From assembly GCA_024681795.1 (NCBI GenBank), contig JAILAD010000045.1, forward strand, positions 1 to 64,000: DNA of 64,000 nt. The letters are read 5' to 3'. A program made the translations under genes and the position numbers. The notes under the pieces are model-generated. The model made no database searches. It was not told the DNA's origin and saw only the letters and a list, made by a program, of their open reading frames with translations. This DNA comes from Lachnospiraceae bacterium. GTDB lineage: Bacteria > Bacillota > Clostridia > Lachnospirales > Lachnospiraceae. Position 1 is the first letter of the stretch. Each line of letters starts with the position of its first letter. Positions 9,525-17,655 of the stretch are shown one piece after another.

Positions 9525-10088
9525 ATGAAATTTAAGGGAATTCAGAAGCTGGACAACGGTAAATTTTTGAATCGTTATAATTTATCATACGAAACGGAAG
9601 ACGGGAATGAGAAGATTTATGAAATGGTAAGCCGTGACCCCGACATCCGCGATTTCGAAACCCTGCACGGTGTCGAGCCTGCCGATGCGGTTGTGGTTAT
9701 TGTCCATAACGGGGATCAAAGCAAAATCCTTATCAATAAGGAGTTCCGTATGGCACCGGGCCGCTGGGTATTTAATTTCCCGGCCGGATTAATCGATCCC
9801 GGCGAAACCCCGGAGGTTGCCGCTGCAAGAGAACTTTGGGAAGAGACAGGGCTTCATCTGGATGCAATCGATGATTTTATTCCGGCCAGTTATTCTGCAG
9901 TCGGTTTTTCGAACGAAAAGAATGTAATTGTCCTCGGAAGAGCATCCGGAGAATTTGCAAAAAGTACTTCCGCAACGGAAGAGATTCATGCGGCATGGTA
10001 TACCAAAGCCGAAATCCGTGAACTTTTAAAAACCGAAATGTTCGCGGCAAGAACACAGATGTACTGTTATCTGTGGAGCAGGGAATAA
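9525..10088 (+). CDS. Nudix hydrolase (ADP-ribose pyrophosphatase-like)
   Basis: 187 residues. The Nudix box runs from about residue 88 to 110 (GLIDPGETPEVAAARELWEE, then TGL), matching GX5EX7REUXEEXGU with all catalytic Glu present. The upstream segment RMAPGRWVFNFPAG resembles the ADP-ribose pyrophosphatase subgroup, which cleaves ADP-ribose and related sugar nucleotides to AMP and a sugar phosphate. The exact substrate cannot be fixed from sequence. A palindromic operator candidate sits between argS and this gene, suggesting separate control. Confidence 0.88.
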   Translation: MKFKGIQKLDNGKFLNRYNLSYETEDGNEKIYEMVSRDPDIRDFETLHGVEPADAVVVIVHNGDQSKILINKEFRMAPGRWVFNFPAGLIDPGETPEVAAARELWEETGLHLDAIDDFIPASYSAVGFSNEKNVIVLGRASGEFAKSTSATEEIHAAWYTKAEIRELLKTEMFAARTQMYCYLWSRE

Positions 10089-10120
10089 AAGACGAAAACT
10101 TCTTTTGAAAGAGAAACCGA

Positions 10121-11038
10121 ATGCTTGAATTTAAAATAGTCACATTGGAAGAGAAAGACCTTCTGACACCGTATTTTCAAAAATACGGTGCTTCTTCCTG
10201 TCAACATTCCCTGTATCTGATGATCGGGCTTTCCATGAAATACGGGGATGAATACGCGGTAAAAAAAGGTATACTCTACATTCACAGAAGTCTTTTGGAC
10301 AGGGAAGGTGTCAGGGTTTATCTGGCTCCGTTCGGGGAATATTCAAAAGATACACTTTCAGGCAGTCCCGTGGAAGAACTTCTTAACGATGCGGATTTTT
10401 ACGGGGCAAAGCTGTCTTTTATGACTATCACGAAGGAATTTAAGAACGACCTGGAGAGGATTGCTCCCGGTCGTTTTCTGTTTGAACAGTCCGAAGATTA
10501 CGCGGAATATCTTTATCTTACGGAGGAATTAAGCATCCTTCCCGGGAAGGAATTAGCTTCGAAGAGAAACAGGGTGCACGCATTTTATACAACATATGAG
10601 GGTAATATCAGGATTGAGGATATCTGTGAGTCCAATATTGCGGACGTGATTATTTTTCAGAAATACTGGATTGAGGACCGCCTTTCGGAAGGGTATGATG
10701 AAATGCTTGCCCGTGAAAACGAGGCGATTAAATTTTATTTATCTCATTTTGAAGAACTGGATTTTAAGGGAATTGTGGTATATGTAAAAGGTACCGTTGT
10801 CGGATATGCCGCGGGTGTTGCATTAAACGATGACTGTATCGATGAAGTGATTGAAAAAGGCCGTAAGGATGTGGTCGGTATTTATCAGTTGCTCTGCAAC
10901 GAGTTCGCAATTCTTTGCGGAAGGGGATATACCTGGATTAACCGCGAAGAAGATCTCGGCGTGACAGGTCTTCGTGCAGCGAAGAGATCCTATCATCCGA
11001 AGAAAATGCTGGAAAAATTTATTGTGACGGAAAAGTGA
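10121..11038 (+). CDS. DUF2156 / phosphatidylglycerol lysyltransferase C-terminal-domain protein
   Basis: 305 residues, soluble, with the look of the DUF2156 family (GNAT-like fold related to the catalytic half of MprF): an N-terminal Lys/Phe-rich start, a central EYLYLTEELSILPGKELASKR-like region ahead of KRNRVHAF, and a C-terminal NREEDLGVTGLRAAKRSYHP segment, close to the NxxxDxGxxGLRxxKxSxxP pattern of the family. Members without the membrane domain may transfer aminoacyl groups, but no substrate is known here. It starts 32 nt after the Nudix gene and ends 7 nt before the YkgJ-like gene, so these are probably co-transcribed. Confidence 0.78.
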   Translation: MLEFKIVTLEEKDLLTPYFQKYGASSCQHSLYLMIGLSMKYGDEYAVKKGILYIHRSLLDREGVRVYLAPFGEYSKDTLSGSPVEELLNDADFYGAKLSFMTITKEFKNDLERIAPGRFLFEQSEDYAEYLYLTEELSILPGKELASKRNRVHAFYTTYEGNIRIEDICESNIADVIIFQKYWIEDRLSEGYDEMLARENEAIKFYLSHFEELDFKGIVVYVKGTVVGYAAGVALNDDCIDEVIEKGRKDVVGIYQLLCNEFAILCGRGYTWINREEDLGVTGLRAAKRSYHPKKMLEKFIVTEK

Positions 11039-11045
11039 GGAAAAG

Positions 11046-11582
11046 ATGCTTGGAGCGATTTTAAAAAAGGAAGCCTGTGCAGAATGCAGATTCTGCTGTG
11101 CATTCAGAAAAACGTCGTTGTGGGAAGTCCCGGTTTTTACAAGGGAAAACACGGAGGCTATTAAGAAGAATCAAAACCTTGATTCATCCGTTTTGGAACC
11201 GTTGGATAAGAGATTATTCGGTAACACGGAAACCGATATCGCGGACTATTTATCGGATTATTCGGTTTATGATTTGACGGATTGCTATCAAACCGATGAT
11301 CCGGAGGAGGAAGTTCCCTGCCCGTATCTTGGGCGGAACGGCTGCATTCTGTCGGCGGAGGAAAAACCGTGGGACTGCAAAATCTGGCCACTCCGGGTGA
11401 TGCGTACCGAGGGCGGGGATGTAGTAATCGCTCTGACTCCGACCTGTCCGGAAATCAATAAAATCAATTTGAACGATGTAAAAAAATTTGTGAATGAAAA
11501 TCTCAGGGATGAGTTACTTTCTTATGCGAAGAGCCATCCGTATCTGATTAAGGAATACAGGGAGGACTTTCCGATTCTTTGA
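11046..11582 (+). CDS. YkgJ-type cysteine cluster protein
   Basis: 178 residues. The N-terminus carries CAECRFCCAFRKTS and the middle CPYLGRNGC followed by PWDCKIWPLR, the cysteine layout of the YkgJ family (Fe-S or zinc cluster). The biochemical role of these proteins is not established. The start codon follows GAGGAAAAG at normal spacing, and the gene is sandwiched between the DUF2156 and TrmH-like genes in an apparent operon. Confidence 0.8.
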   Translation: MLGAILKKEACAECRFCCAFRKTSLWEVPVFTRENTEAIKKNQNLDSSVLEPLDKRLFGNTETDIADYLSDYSVYDLTDCYQTDDPEEEVPCPYLGRNGCILSAEEKPWDCKIWPLRVMRTEGGDVVIALTPTCPEINKINLNDVKKFVNENLRDELLSYAKSHPYLIKEYREDFPIL

Positions 11583-11617
11583 GAAATCCGGGATTGGATG
11601 ACAGGAATGAGTCAGAC

Positions 11618-12460
11618 ATGAATTTGAAAGAGATTACCGATTTGGAATTACCGGAACTGAATATTTTTTCGCATGCTTCGGAAGCCGAGCTTTTGCATTA
11701 TTATGAACCGGCAGAGGGCGTGTTTATTGCGGAAACGGCAAATGTCGTTCTGCGGGCGCTTGAGGCGGGATATGAGGCGGAATCCATGCTGGTGGAAACA
11801 AACAGGATGGAAACGGAAGCGGGGCCGGTATTTTCTTTTATCAGAGAAAAATACGGCGAAAAAGTACTGAATGCAATTCCCGTTTATGTAGCGGAACACG
11901 AAGTGGTAAAAAATCTTACCGGTTATAATCTTGTAAGAGGATTGTGGGCGGTTTTAAGAAGAAAACCGGTGCCTTCCCTGAACGAATTCTGCGAGGGAAA
12001 GAGGCGTATTGCGGTACTTTACAATGTTGTGAATCCTACAAATGTAGGTGCAATTATCCGATCTGCCGCGGCACTCGGAATGGACGGCGTGATTTTGACG
12101 GATCATTCCGTGAATCCGTTAACCAGGCGGTCATCCAGAGTCAGTATGGGAACGGTATTTCAGATTCCGTGGACCGTGGTTTCCGGAGAGGATACTGTTT
12201 TTTCACTGAAAAATGCGGGGTTTGCAACAGCGGCAATGGCACTTTGCGAAAACAGTATCACACCGGATGACGAGAGGCTTAAAAAAGAAGAGAAACTGGC
12301 AATTTTCCTCGGGACCGAAGGGGACGGTCTTCCGAAAGAACTCATTAATGAATGCGATTATCAGGTTATGATTCCGATGATGCACGGGGTGGATTCACTG
12401 AATGTGGCGGCGGCAAGTGCGGTCATGTTCTGGGAACTTGCAAAGGGGGGAGGTACATGA
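11618..12460 (+). CDS. TrmH/SpoU family RNA 2'-O-methyltransferase
   Basis: About 280 residues. SPOUT-fold motifs are clear: NPTNVGAIIRSA (motif 1), FLGTEGDGLPKEL (motif 2) and DSLNVAAASAVMFWELAK (motif 3). The N-terminal 100 residues form the substrate-binding extension common to rRNA methyltransferases of this family. Target base unknown; rlmB is a separate gene at 33.2 kb. An in-frame TTG at 11579 overlaps the previous stop, but ATG at 11618 is the more conventional start. Its stop overlaps the next start by 4 nt. Confidence 0.88.
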   Translation: MNLKEITDLELPELNIFSHASEAELLHYYEPAEGVFIAETANVVLRALEAGYEAESMLVETNRMETEAGPVFSFIREKYGEKVLNAIPVYVAEHEVVKNLTGYNLVRGLWAVLRRKPVPSLNEFCEGKRRIAVLYNVVNPTNVGAIIRSAAALGMDGVILTDHSVNPLTRRSSRVSMGTVFQIPWTVVSGEDTVFSLKNAGFATAAMALCENSITPDDERLKKEEKLAIFLGTEGDGLPKELINECDYQVMIPMMHGVDSLNVAAASAVMFWELAKGGGT

Positions 12461-12882
12461 ATTTTAAATATTGCAGAATTCAGGGAAAAGAACTGGCAGC
12501 AAATACAAGAACCGGAAAAGGTGTTTTCAGTATGCTGAATCAGATGGTGACGAACGGTGTTATGGAACAGGAAGACGTGGATCTGTTTCATGAAATCGAT
12601 TCCTGGTTTGCGGAAGAACTGCCCTGGCCTCCGCAGTGCAGAAGACAGGAGAAGGTCATCTGTTATTTTAAAACCGAAAATTCCGAAATGATGATGAAAA
12701 TGATCCGGCCGCTGTTATGGCTGCTGGAAAGGTACGATCATGCTTATTATGTGGTTTATACCAATACTCCCGGGGAAATCGTTTATGAGGACGAATACCA
12801 GATCTGCGTAAAAGTGGATGAAAATATCGTAGTGGAGGATCTTCAGGCAAACTGGTCGCCGCCGGAACTGGACGGACTGTAA
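12457..12882 (+). CDS. Small protein of unknown function
   Basis: 141 residues, soluble, acidic, with several Trp and Met. I do not recognise a family. Features seen: an LPWPPQCRRQEK segment in the middle, a long Met-rich helix (SEMMMKMIRPLLWLLERY) and a C-terminal beta-rich part ending in WSPPELDGL. The ATG overlaps the methyltransferase stop (ATGA) and follows a GGGGGGAGG ribosome site, so it is translationally coupled and very likely a real gene. A longer upstream frame exists but lies wholly within the methyltransferase gene. Confidence 0.7.
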   Translation: MNFKYCRIQGKELAANTRTGKGVFSMLNQMVTNGVMEQEDVDLFHEIDSWFAEELPWPPQCRRQEKVICYFKTENSEMMMKMIRPLLWLLERYDHAYYVVYTNTPGEIVYEDEYQICVKVDENIVVEDLQANWSPPELDGL

Positions 12883-12952
12883 AAACGGTAAAACCGACCG
12901 GAATAATATTTTGAGAAAAGATTCTGTTGGGATATGGAAATACTGATATGTG

Positions 12953-12961
12953 TGGTATAAT
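12953..12961 (+). promoter_or_regulatory. Extended -10 promoter (TGG-TATAAT)
   Basis: TATAAT at 12956-12961 with TG one base upstream. No convincing -35 box at 17 nt. It lies in the 140-nt gap before the zinc-ribbon membrane protein gene. Confidence 0.6.
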
Positions 12962-13022
12962 TTATATACCTTTAAGTTTTGTGTAGTTATTGTTATTTTT
13001 TGAATTAATAGGGGGGATTTCT

Positions 13023-15002
13023 ATGTTTTGTCCAAGTTGCGGAACTCAGTTGTCCGATCAGGCATTATTCTGTTCCAATTGCGGTCATCAGATTCCACGT
13101 GCGAAAACACAACCGCAGCCTCAGCCACAACCACAAATGCAGCCTCAGCCACAACCGCAAATGCAGCCACAGGTACAGTCGGTGCAGTATCAGCAGCCCG
13201 TGGCGGGGCAGCCGGTGCAGCCTCAGGTACAGCCGGTGCAGTATCAGCAACCGGTAGCAGGACAGCCTGTACAGGTGGTTTCCTATCAGCAGCCGGTAGC
13301 TGGACAACCGGTACAGGTGATTACTTATCAGCAGCCGGTTCCGGGACAGCCGGTGCAGTATCAGCAAGCCATCCCCGGACAGCCGGTACAGGCAGTACAA
13401 TATCAGCAACCGGTGGTACAGCCCCAGATACAGGCGACCGTTGCACAGCCGCAGGTACAGGCACAAGCAAATACGCAGACTCAGGTTCAGCCGGGGAACG
13501 TTCAGAACGATGTATCCGAAAAGAAAGCGAAAAAGAAAAAGGGTGCTCCGGTTGCGTTAATTGTAATCCTTTCCATACTTCTTGTCGGAGCGCTTGTCGG
13601 TCTTGTGATTTTTATCGGAACAAGCGGGGTGCTGAAGAGTCCCAAAAAGGTGTTTGCGGAAAATGTTGTGGGTGTAGCCGAAAACGTGAACGGAGAAATG
13701 TCCGAAGCAGGACTGATTCCGTTAGATGCCATTTTCCATATCGGAATTGACGATACCGATAAATCCCATACAAGCACAAGATACACATCCATTGAATCGG
13801 ATGCGACGGAAGCCGGAATTGAACTGGTTCAGTCATACAGTTACGACGAAGCAAGCGGTAATACCGCATATGATATTACGGTTAATACAAACGGTTCACC
13901 AATCGGAACCGGCGGCATGTATTTTTCGGGTAACGATTTTATCTTTGTACCGATGAATGTTAATTCGCCGATGGTTCATTATGAAATGGATGCCAAAACA
14001 TCGGAGGAACTGAAGTCCAAAGGTGCGATAGAGCGGTATTCCCTGATGGTTATGGAAATGTCTTCCGCGGACAGTAAGGACTGGAATGAGGTATTGGGAA
14101 ATTTCAGTCAGGACGTACTGGATGATATTGATAAGAAAAATTTTTCCAAGTCCTCGGCAATGTATAGTTTACTTGGGACGGAGAGGAAATGTAATACTGC
14201 CGAAGTATCGGTTTCCGGTGAAGAGGCCGTTAAAATTCTGAACGGACTGAACGATGTGCTTTATAAAGGATTCGGCGGCAGCGAAGAAGAAAACAGCGGA
14301 GTATTTAAAGACGTAATCGAAGATTATGAAAGATACGGCGGAAATCTTGAAATAGGCGTAATTACATATAAATACAAAAAAACGCCCGTTGCCATGGATG
14401 TGAATGTTATGCTGGATGGTAAAGAATATACTTACTCAGTCAGCTATTTTACCAAAAAGAATGAAAAACAGTTTATTGTTGACAGCGGTACTCCGGACGG
14501 AAAGCATTCTTTCTATGAGGAAAGCATTGTTTCGACAGGTATCGGTACCTATTCAATGACGAACAGATGCGATTTCGGAAGCTTTAACGTGTATATTGAG
14601 CAGAAAGGACAAATGCTCGGAAATAACAAAAACATAAACGGTACCTTTGAAATTACCTCGGATAAAAGTTATAACAGCACGGTTTCTTCTCTGGCGGGAG
14701 ATACTGTTACCGGAACCATTACGGAAATGGCAATTATGGGGAACGGAACGAAGACCACGGTAATAGAGGGAAAGAAGGGAAACATTGTGGTTACTACCGA
14801 AATGACCAGGGAGGCTTTGCAGAACGATAAAATCAATCCCCCTGAGTTTATACCCGGCTCCGGCACAGAGTGCGGTACAAATATCGAAGATTTGAAGGCC
14901 GTAATGCAGACGTCAAAAATGAGTCCCGTAAAGGCGGACAGCTCACTTGTTCATCTGGCGCAGGTATATTATCAGTTTATCAGAACAAGTATGGGAAGAT
15001 GA
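13023..15002 (+). CDS. Zinc-ribbon, low-complexity, single-pass membrane protein
   Basis: 659 residues. The N-terminus is a zinc ribbon with CPSCG and CSNCG. Residues about 30-160 are a Gln/Pro/Val-rich low-complexity region with imperfect repeats of YQQPVAGQPVQ. A basic KKAKKKKG stretch precedes one membrane segment (about residues 173-199). The remaining 460 residues are probably extracytoplasmic, with many short beta-like segments, and match nothing I know. ATG at 13023 follows GGGGGGA. A second protein with the same zinc-ribbon, repeat, membrane-segment plan is encoded at 38591. Function unknown. Confidence 0.82.
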   Translation: MFCPSCGTQLSDQALFCSNCGHQIPRAKTQPQPQPQPQMQPQPQPQMQPQVQSVQYQQPVAGQPVQPQVQPVQYQQPVAGQPVQVVSYQQPVAGQPVQVITYQQPVPGQPVQYQQAIPGQPVQAVQYQQPVVQPQIQATVAQPQVQAQANTQTQVQPGNVQNDVSEKKAKKKKGAPVALIVILSILLVGALVGLVIFIGTSGVLKSPKKVFAENVVGVAENVNGEMSEAGLIPLDAIFHIGIDDTDKSHTSTRYTSIESDATEAGIELVQSYSYDEASGNTAYDITVNTNGSPIGTGGMYFSGNDFIFVPMNVNSPMVHYEMDAKTSEELKSKGAIERYSLMVMEMSSADSKDWNEVLGNFSQDVLDDIDKKNFSKSSAMYSLLGTERKCNTAEVSVSGEEAVKILNGLNDVLYKGFGGSEEENSGVFKDVIEDYERYGGNLEIGVITYKYKKTPVAMDVNVMLDGKEYTYSVSYFTKKNEKQFIVDSGTPDGKHSFYEESIVSTGIGTYSMTNRCDFGSFNVYIEQKGQMLGNNKNINGTFEITSDKSYNSTVSSLAGDTVTGTITEMAIMGNGTKTTVIEGKKGNIVVTTEMTREALQNDKINPPEFIPGSGTECGTNIEDLKAVMQTSKMSPVKADSSLVHLAQVYYQFIRTSMGR

Positions 15003-15037
15003 TGCTGTCAGGTGTCCCGGGTTTCACCGAAGGAAAT

Positions 15038-15067
15038 AAAAAAGAGAGTCGAAAGACTCTCTTTTTT
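15038..15067. terminator. Bidirectional terminator hairpin
   Basis: The arms AAAAAAGAGAGTC and GACTCTCTTTTTT pair perfectly around a GAAA tetraloop. The A and T tracts allow it to end both the plus-strand zinc-ribbon gene and the minus-strand tRNA transcript. Confidence 0.9.
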
Positions 15068-15069
15068 AG

Positions 15070-15143
15070 TAGCGAGAGGGGGATTCGAACCCTCGACACC
15101 GCGGGTATGAACCGCGTGCTCTAGCCAACTGAGCTATCTCGCC
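15070..15143 (-). tRNA. tRNA-Met (CAT)
   Basis: A 74-nt cloverleaf read on the minus strand. The acceptor GGCGAGA pairs with TCTCGCT (one G-U), with A as discriminator. The anticodon loop TTCATAC is closed by CGCGG/CCGCG, giving CAT, and the T arm contains GTTCGAATC. The CCA end is not encoded. The overall form fits elongator tRNA-Met; a lysidine-modified tRNA-Ile is less likely but not excluded. Confidence 0.95.
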
Positions 15144-15165
15144 ATAAATGTGAAAAGAAATTGAG

Positions 15166-15238
15166 TGGGGCCTATAGGGCTCGAACCTATGACCCTCTGC
15201 TTGTAAGGCAGATGCTCTCCCAGCTGAGCTAAGACCCC
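15166..15238 (-). tRNA. tRNA-Val (TAC)
   Basis: A 73-nt cloverleaf on the minus strand. The acceptor GGGGTCT pairs with AGGCCCC (one U-G). The anticodon loop CTTACAA is closed by TCTGC/GCAGA, giving TAC, and the T arm contains GTTCGAGCC. No encoded CCA. It is 22 nt upstream of tRNA-Met in the same transcript. Confidence 0.95.
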
Positions 15239-15258
15239 TAATTTCAAGGCACTTAATT

Positions 15259-15287
15259 AATATACAAAAAGGAAGAGAGAATGTCAA
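15259..15287 (-). promoter_or_regulatory. Promoter of the tRNA-Val/tRNA-Met transcript
   Basis: On the minus strand, a perfect TTGACA (15287-15282) and TATATT (15264-15259) are separated by 17 nt, just upstream of tRNA-Val. Confidence 0.85.
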
Positions 15288-15349
15288 GAAAAAAATACTA
15301 TTACGGGAAAAACGAGCGGATATTTTCCTCGGGAAAATCAATTGTTATC

Positions 15350-15378
15350 TTGCGCTTAAGGTTTTTCGGGTGTAAAAT
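15350..15378 (+). promoter_or_regulatory. Probable promoter of ilvE
   Basis: TTGCGC (15350-15355) and TAAAAT (15373-15378) are spaced by 17 nt, about 78 nt before the ilvE start. No T-box or other known leader is visible in between. Confidence 0.6.
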
Positions 15379-15456
15379 AGCACTGTTATTTTGAAAAAAG
15401 GAAAAAAGCGGTTGAAAAAGATTTAGAATTTTGCCGCATGAAAGGAGTGTTTTGCT

Positions 15457-16479
15457 ATGAGCAAGAATATCGATTGGGCAAATCTGGGATTCGGATATAT
15501 CCAGACGGATTATCGTTATGTATCCAGATTTAAAGACGGAAAATGGGATGACGGTGCAATTATTACCGACGCAAACATTGTGCTTAACGAATGTGCCTGT
15601 GTATTTCAGTATTCCCAGTCCTGTTTTGAAGGATTAAAGGCATATTATACAAAGGACGGCAATATTGTGTGCTTCCGTCCGGACATGAATGCAGAGCGTA
15701 TGTATGATTCTGCGATTCGTCTTGAGATGCCTCCGTTCCCGAAGGATCGTTTTGTGGAGGCGGTTGAACAGGTAGTTGCTGCCAACAAAGAATTTGTTCC
15801 TCCTTACGGAACCGGTGCAAGCCTTTATTTAAGACCTTTCATGATCGGAACGAATTCCGTTATCGGTGTTAAACCTGCGGAAGAATATGAATTCAGAATT
15901 CTGACTACACCTGTAGGACCTTATTTCAAGGGAGGCGCAAAGCCTATTTCCATCAAGGTTTCCGACTATGACCGTGCAGCACCGTGCGGAACCGGACATA
16001 TCAAAGCAGGTCTTAACTATGCAATGAGTTTATATCCGATTCAGCAGGCTCACAGAGAAGGCTTTGCAGAGAATATGTATCTTGATGCAAAGACCCGTAC
16101 GAAAGTTGAGGAGACCGGCGGTGCAAACTTTATCTTTATCACCAAAGACGGCACACTTGTAACTCCGAAGTCAGACAGTATTTTACCTTCCATCACAAGA
16201 AGAAGCATCATGTATGTTGCAGAGCATTATCTTGGAATGAAGGTTGAGTGCAGGGAAGTTCTGTTTGAGGAAGTTAAGGATTTCGCAGAATGCGGACTTT
16301 GCGGAACTGCAGCGGTTGTTTCTCCCGTTGGACGTATTAACGATCACGGCAAGGACATTTTATTCCCGAGCGGAATGGAAGAAATGGGCCCCTGGACCAA
16401 GAAGATTTACGATACTTTAACCGGTATCCAGAGATGCGAAATCGAAGCACCCGAAGGATGGATCAAGGTAATCAAATAA
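15457..16479 (+). CDS. ilvE: Branched-chain amino acid aminotransferase
   Basis: 340 residues, a fold-type IV PLP aminotransferase. The PLP lysine is in HIKAGLNYAMSLYP near residue 182. Other family landmarks are CFEGLKAY, SLYLRPFMIGT, the EETGGANFIF segment and CGTAAVVSPVG. It transfers the amino group between glutamate and the branched-chain 2-oxo acids, the last step of Val, Leu and Ile synthesis. It is preceded by AAAGGAG and followed by its own terminator, so it is probably monocistronic. Confidence 0.95.
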   Translation: MSKNIDWANLGFGYIQTDYRYVSRFKDGKWDDGAIITDANIVLNECACVFQYSQSCFEGLKAYYTKDGNIVCFRPDMNAERMYDSAIRLEMPPFPKDRFVEAVEQVVAANKEFVPPYGTGASLYLRPFMIGTNSVIGVKPAEEYEFRILTTPVGPYFKGGAKPISIKVSDYDRAAPCGTGHIKAGLNYAMSLYPIQQAHREGFAENMYLDAKTRTKVEETGGANFIFITKDGTLVTPKSDSILPSITRRSIMYVAEHYLGMKVECREVLFEEVKDFAECGLCGTAAVVSPVGRINDHGKDILFPSGMEEMGPWTKKIYDTLTGIQRCEIEAPEGWIKVIK

Positions 16480-16511
16480 TCCGGAATGTAAAAAAATTTA
16501 AAATTGTATTA

Positions 16512-16548
16512 AAAAGGATTCTCCTGTTATTTCGGGGAATCCTTTTAT
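16512..16548 (+). terminator. Rho-independent terminator of ilvE
   Basis: The arms AAAGGATTC and GAATCCTTTT flank a loop of about 15 nt, ending in a T-rich tract. The TTG of the next -35 box begins within its last bases. Confidence 0.8.
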
Positions 16549-16576
16549 TGTTTATAAAGGGAAAAAGGGGTATAAT
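16548..16576 (+). promoter_or_regulatory. Promoter of the esterase gene
   Basis: TTGTTT (16548-16553) and a perfect TATAAT (16571-16576) with 17-nt spacing. The expected start site near 16583 is only about 9 nt from the ATG at 16592, which supports the ATG at 16622 as the true start. Confidence 0.75.
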
Positions 16577-16621
16577 AAACAGATACTCTGAATGAAAAAT
16601 GCCGGAAGGAGACTCTACAGT

Positions 16622-17608
16622 ATGAGCAGATTTGTTTCTTCAAAGAATCAGGAAAACGATTCCCAGATGACACCGCTAATGAAGGCAATTAAGTCCATTC
16701 ATTCCGTTTCTTCATCGGGAGATTCGCTTTTGCTTGAGGATATAAAGAAACAAAGAGCAGGCCAGGATGTGTATGCGAGAATATCAACGCCTGTAGTGGG
16801 GGTGGATACCAGTGAGTTTTCCGTAAGGGGAATTCCGTGTGAGTGGATTACACCTTCCTACAAACATGATGCAGACCGAATTATACTTTACTGTCACGGC
16901 GGCGGTTATACCTGCGGCAGTTTAAAATATGCAAGAATCGTCGGCTCCAGGTTAAGTCTTCATACAGGATTTCGAGTGGTTTCCTTTGAGTATGCCCTGG
17001 CTCCGGAGCATCCCTATCCTGCGGCACTTGAGGATGCTACCGTAATCTGGAATTATTTAATGTCTTTGGGAATCGGTGCAAAGAATGTTGTGGTAGTCGG
17101 AGATTCTGCCGGCGGAAACCTTGCGCTTGAACTTCTTCTCAGGATTAAAAACCAGGGAAGGATTCTTCCGAAAGGACTGGTTCTTATGAGTCCGTGGACC
17201 GACATGACATTGTCCGGAGAAACTTACGAAACCTGTAAGGATGCGGATCCGATGCTGACGAAAGAGTATATCAAACATGCACGTTATTCCTATGTCGGAT
17301 TAAATGACAAATACAACGAAGAGATTGACAATTATAAAATCGAGGATACTGATTTTAACTATGCCGATCCGAAATACAGTCCGCTGTTCGGGGATTTGGA
17401 CGGATTCCCTCCAACCCTGATTCAGGTGGGTTCCAATGAAATTTTAAAGGACGATTCCAGAAGATTATATGATAAACTCCTTTCGGAGGGGGTTATGGCA
17501 ACGCTGGAGGAGTACGAGGATGCATGGCATGTATTCCAGATGACTCCCGGAAAGAAGACGAATCTTGCAATGGATTCCATAGAAAAATTTCTGGATATTC
17601 TTTATTAG
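16622..17608 (+). CDS. Alpha/beta hydrolase of the hormone-sensitive-lipase type
   Basis: About 328 residues. The oxyanion motif HGGGYTCG lies near residues 90-97, the nucleophile elbow GDSAGGN near 159-165, and a likely catalytic His in AWHVF near residue 301; together they define the bacterial HSL (esterase family IV) group. Substrates of such enzymes are short or medium acyl esters, with no signal peptide here, so it acts in the cytoplasm. Start chosen from GGAG at 16608-16611 and the promoter position. The next two genes (acyltransferase, DUF6320) follow closely; a joint role in acyl-ester metabolism is an inference. Confidence 0.88.
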   Translation: MSRFVSSKNQENDSQMTPLMKAIKSIHSVSSSGDSLLLEDIKKQRAGQDVYARISTPVVGVDTSEFSVRGIPCEWITPSYKHDADRIILYCHGGGYTCGSLKYARIVGSRLSLHTGFRVVSFEYALAPEHPYPAALEDATVIWNYLMSLGIGAKNVVVVGDSAGGNLALELLLRIKNQGRILPKGLVLMSPWTDMTLSGETYETCKDADPMLTKEYIKHARYSYVGLNDKYNEEIDNYKIEDTDFNYADPKYSPLFGDLDGFPPTLIQVGSNEILKDDSRRLYDKLLSEGVMATLEEYEDAWHVFQMTPGKKTNLAMDSIEKFLDILY

Positions 17609-17624
17609 AATAATTAGGATAATA

Positions 17625-17640
17625 AACTACAAATGTAGTT
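17625..17640. promoter_or_regulatory. Palindromic operator candidate (AACTACA-AA-TGTAGTT)
   Basis: A perfect 7+7 bp dyad with a 2-nt centre and the TACANNTGTA core of BlaI/MecI/CopY-type operators. It lies in the 47-nt gap upstream of the acyltransferase gene and overlaps weak -10 candidates (GATAAT 17618-17623, TAAACT 17623-17628). It shares its core with the site at 9499-9512. Confidence 0.5.
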
Positions 17641-17655
17641 GATTTAGAGGCTTAA

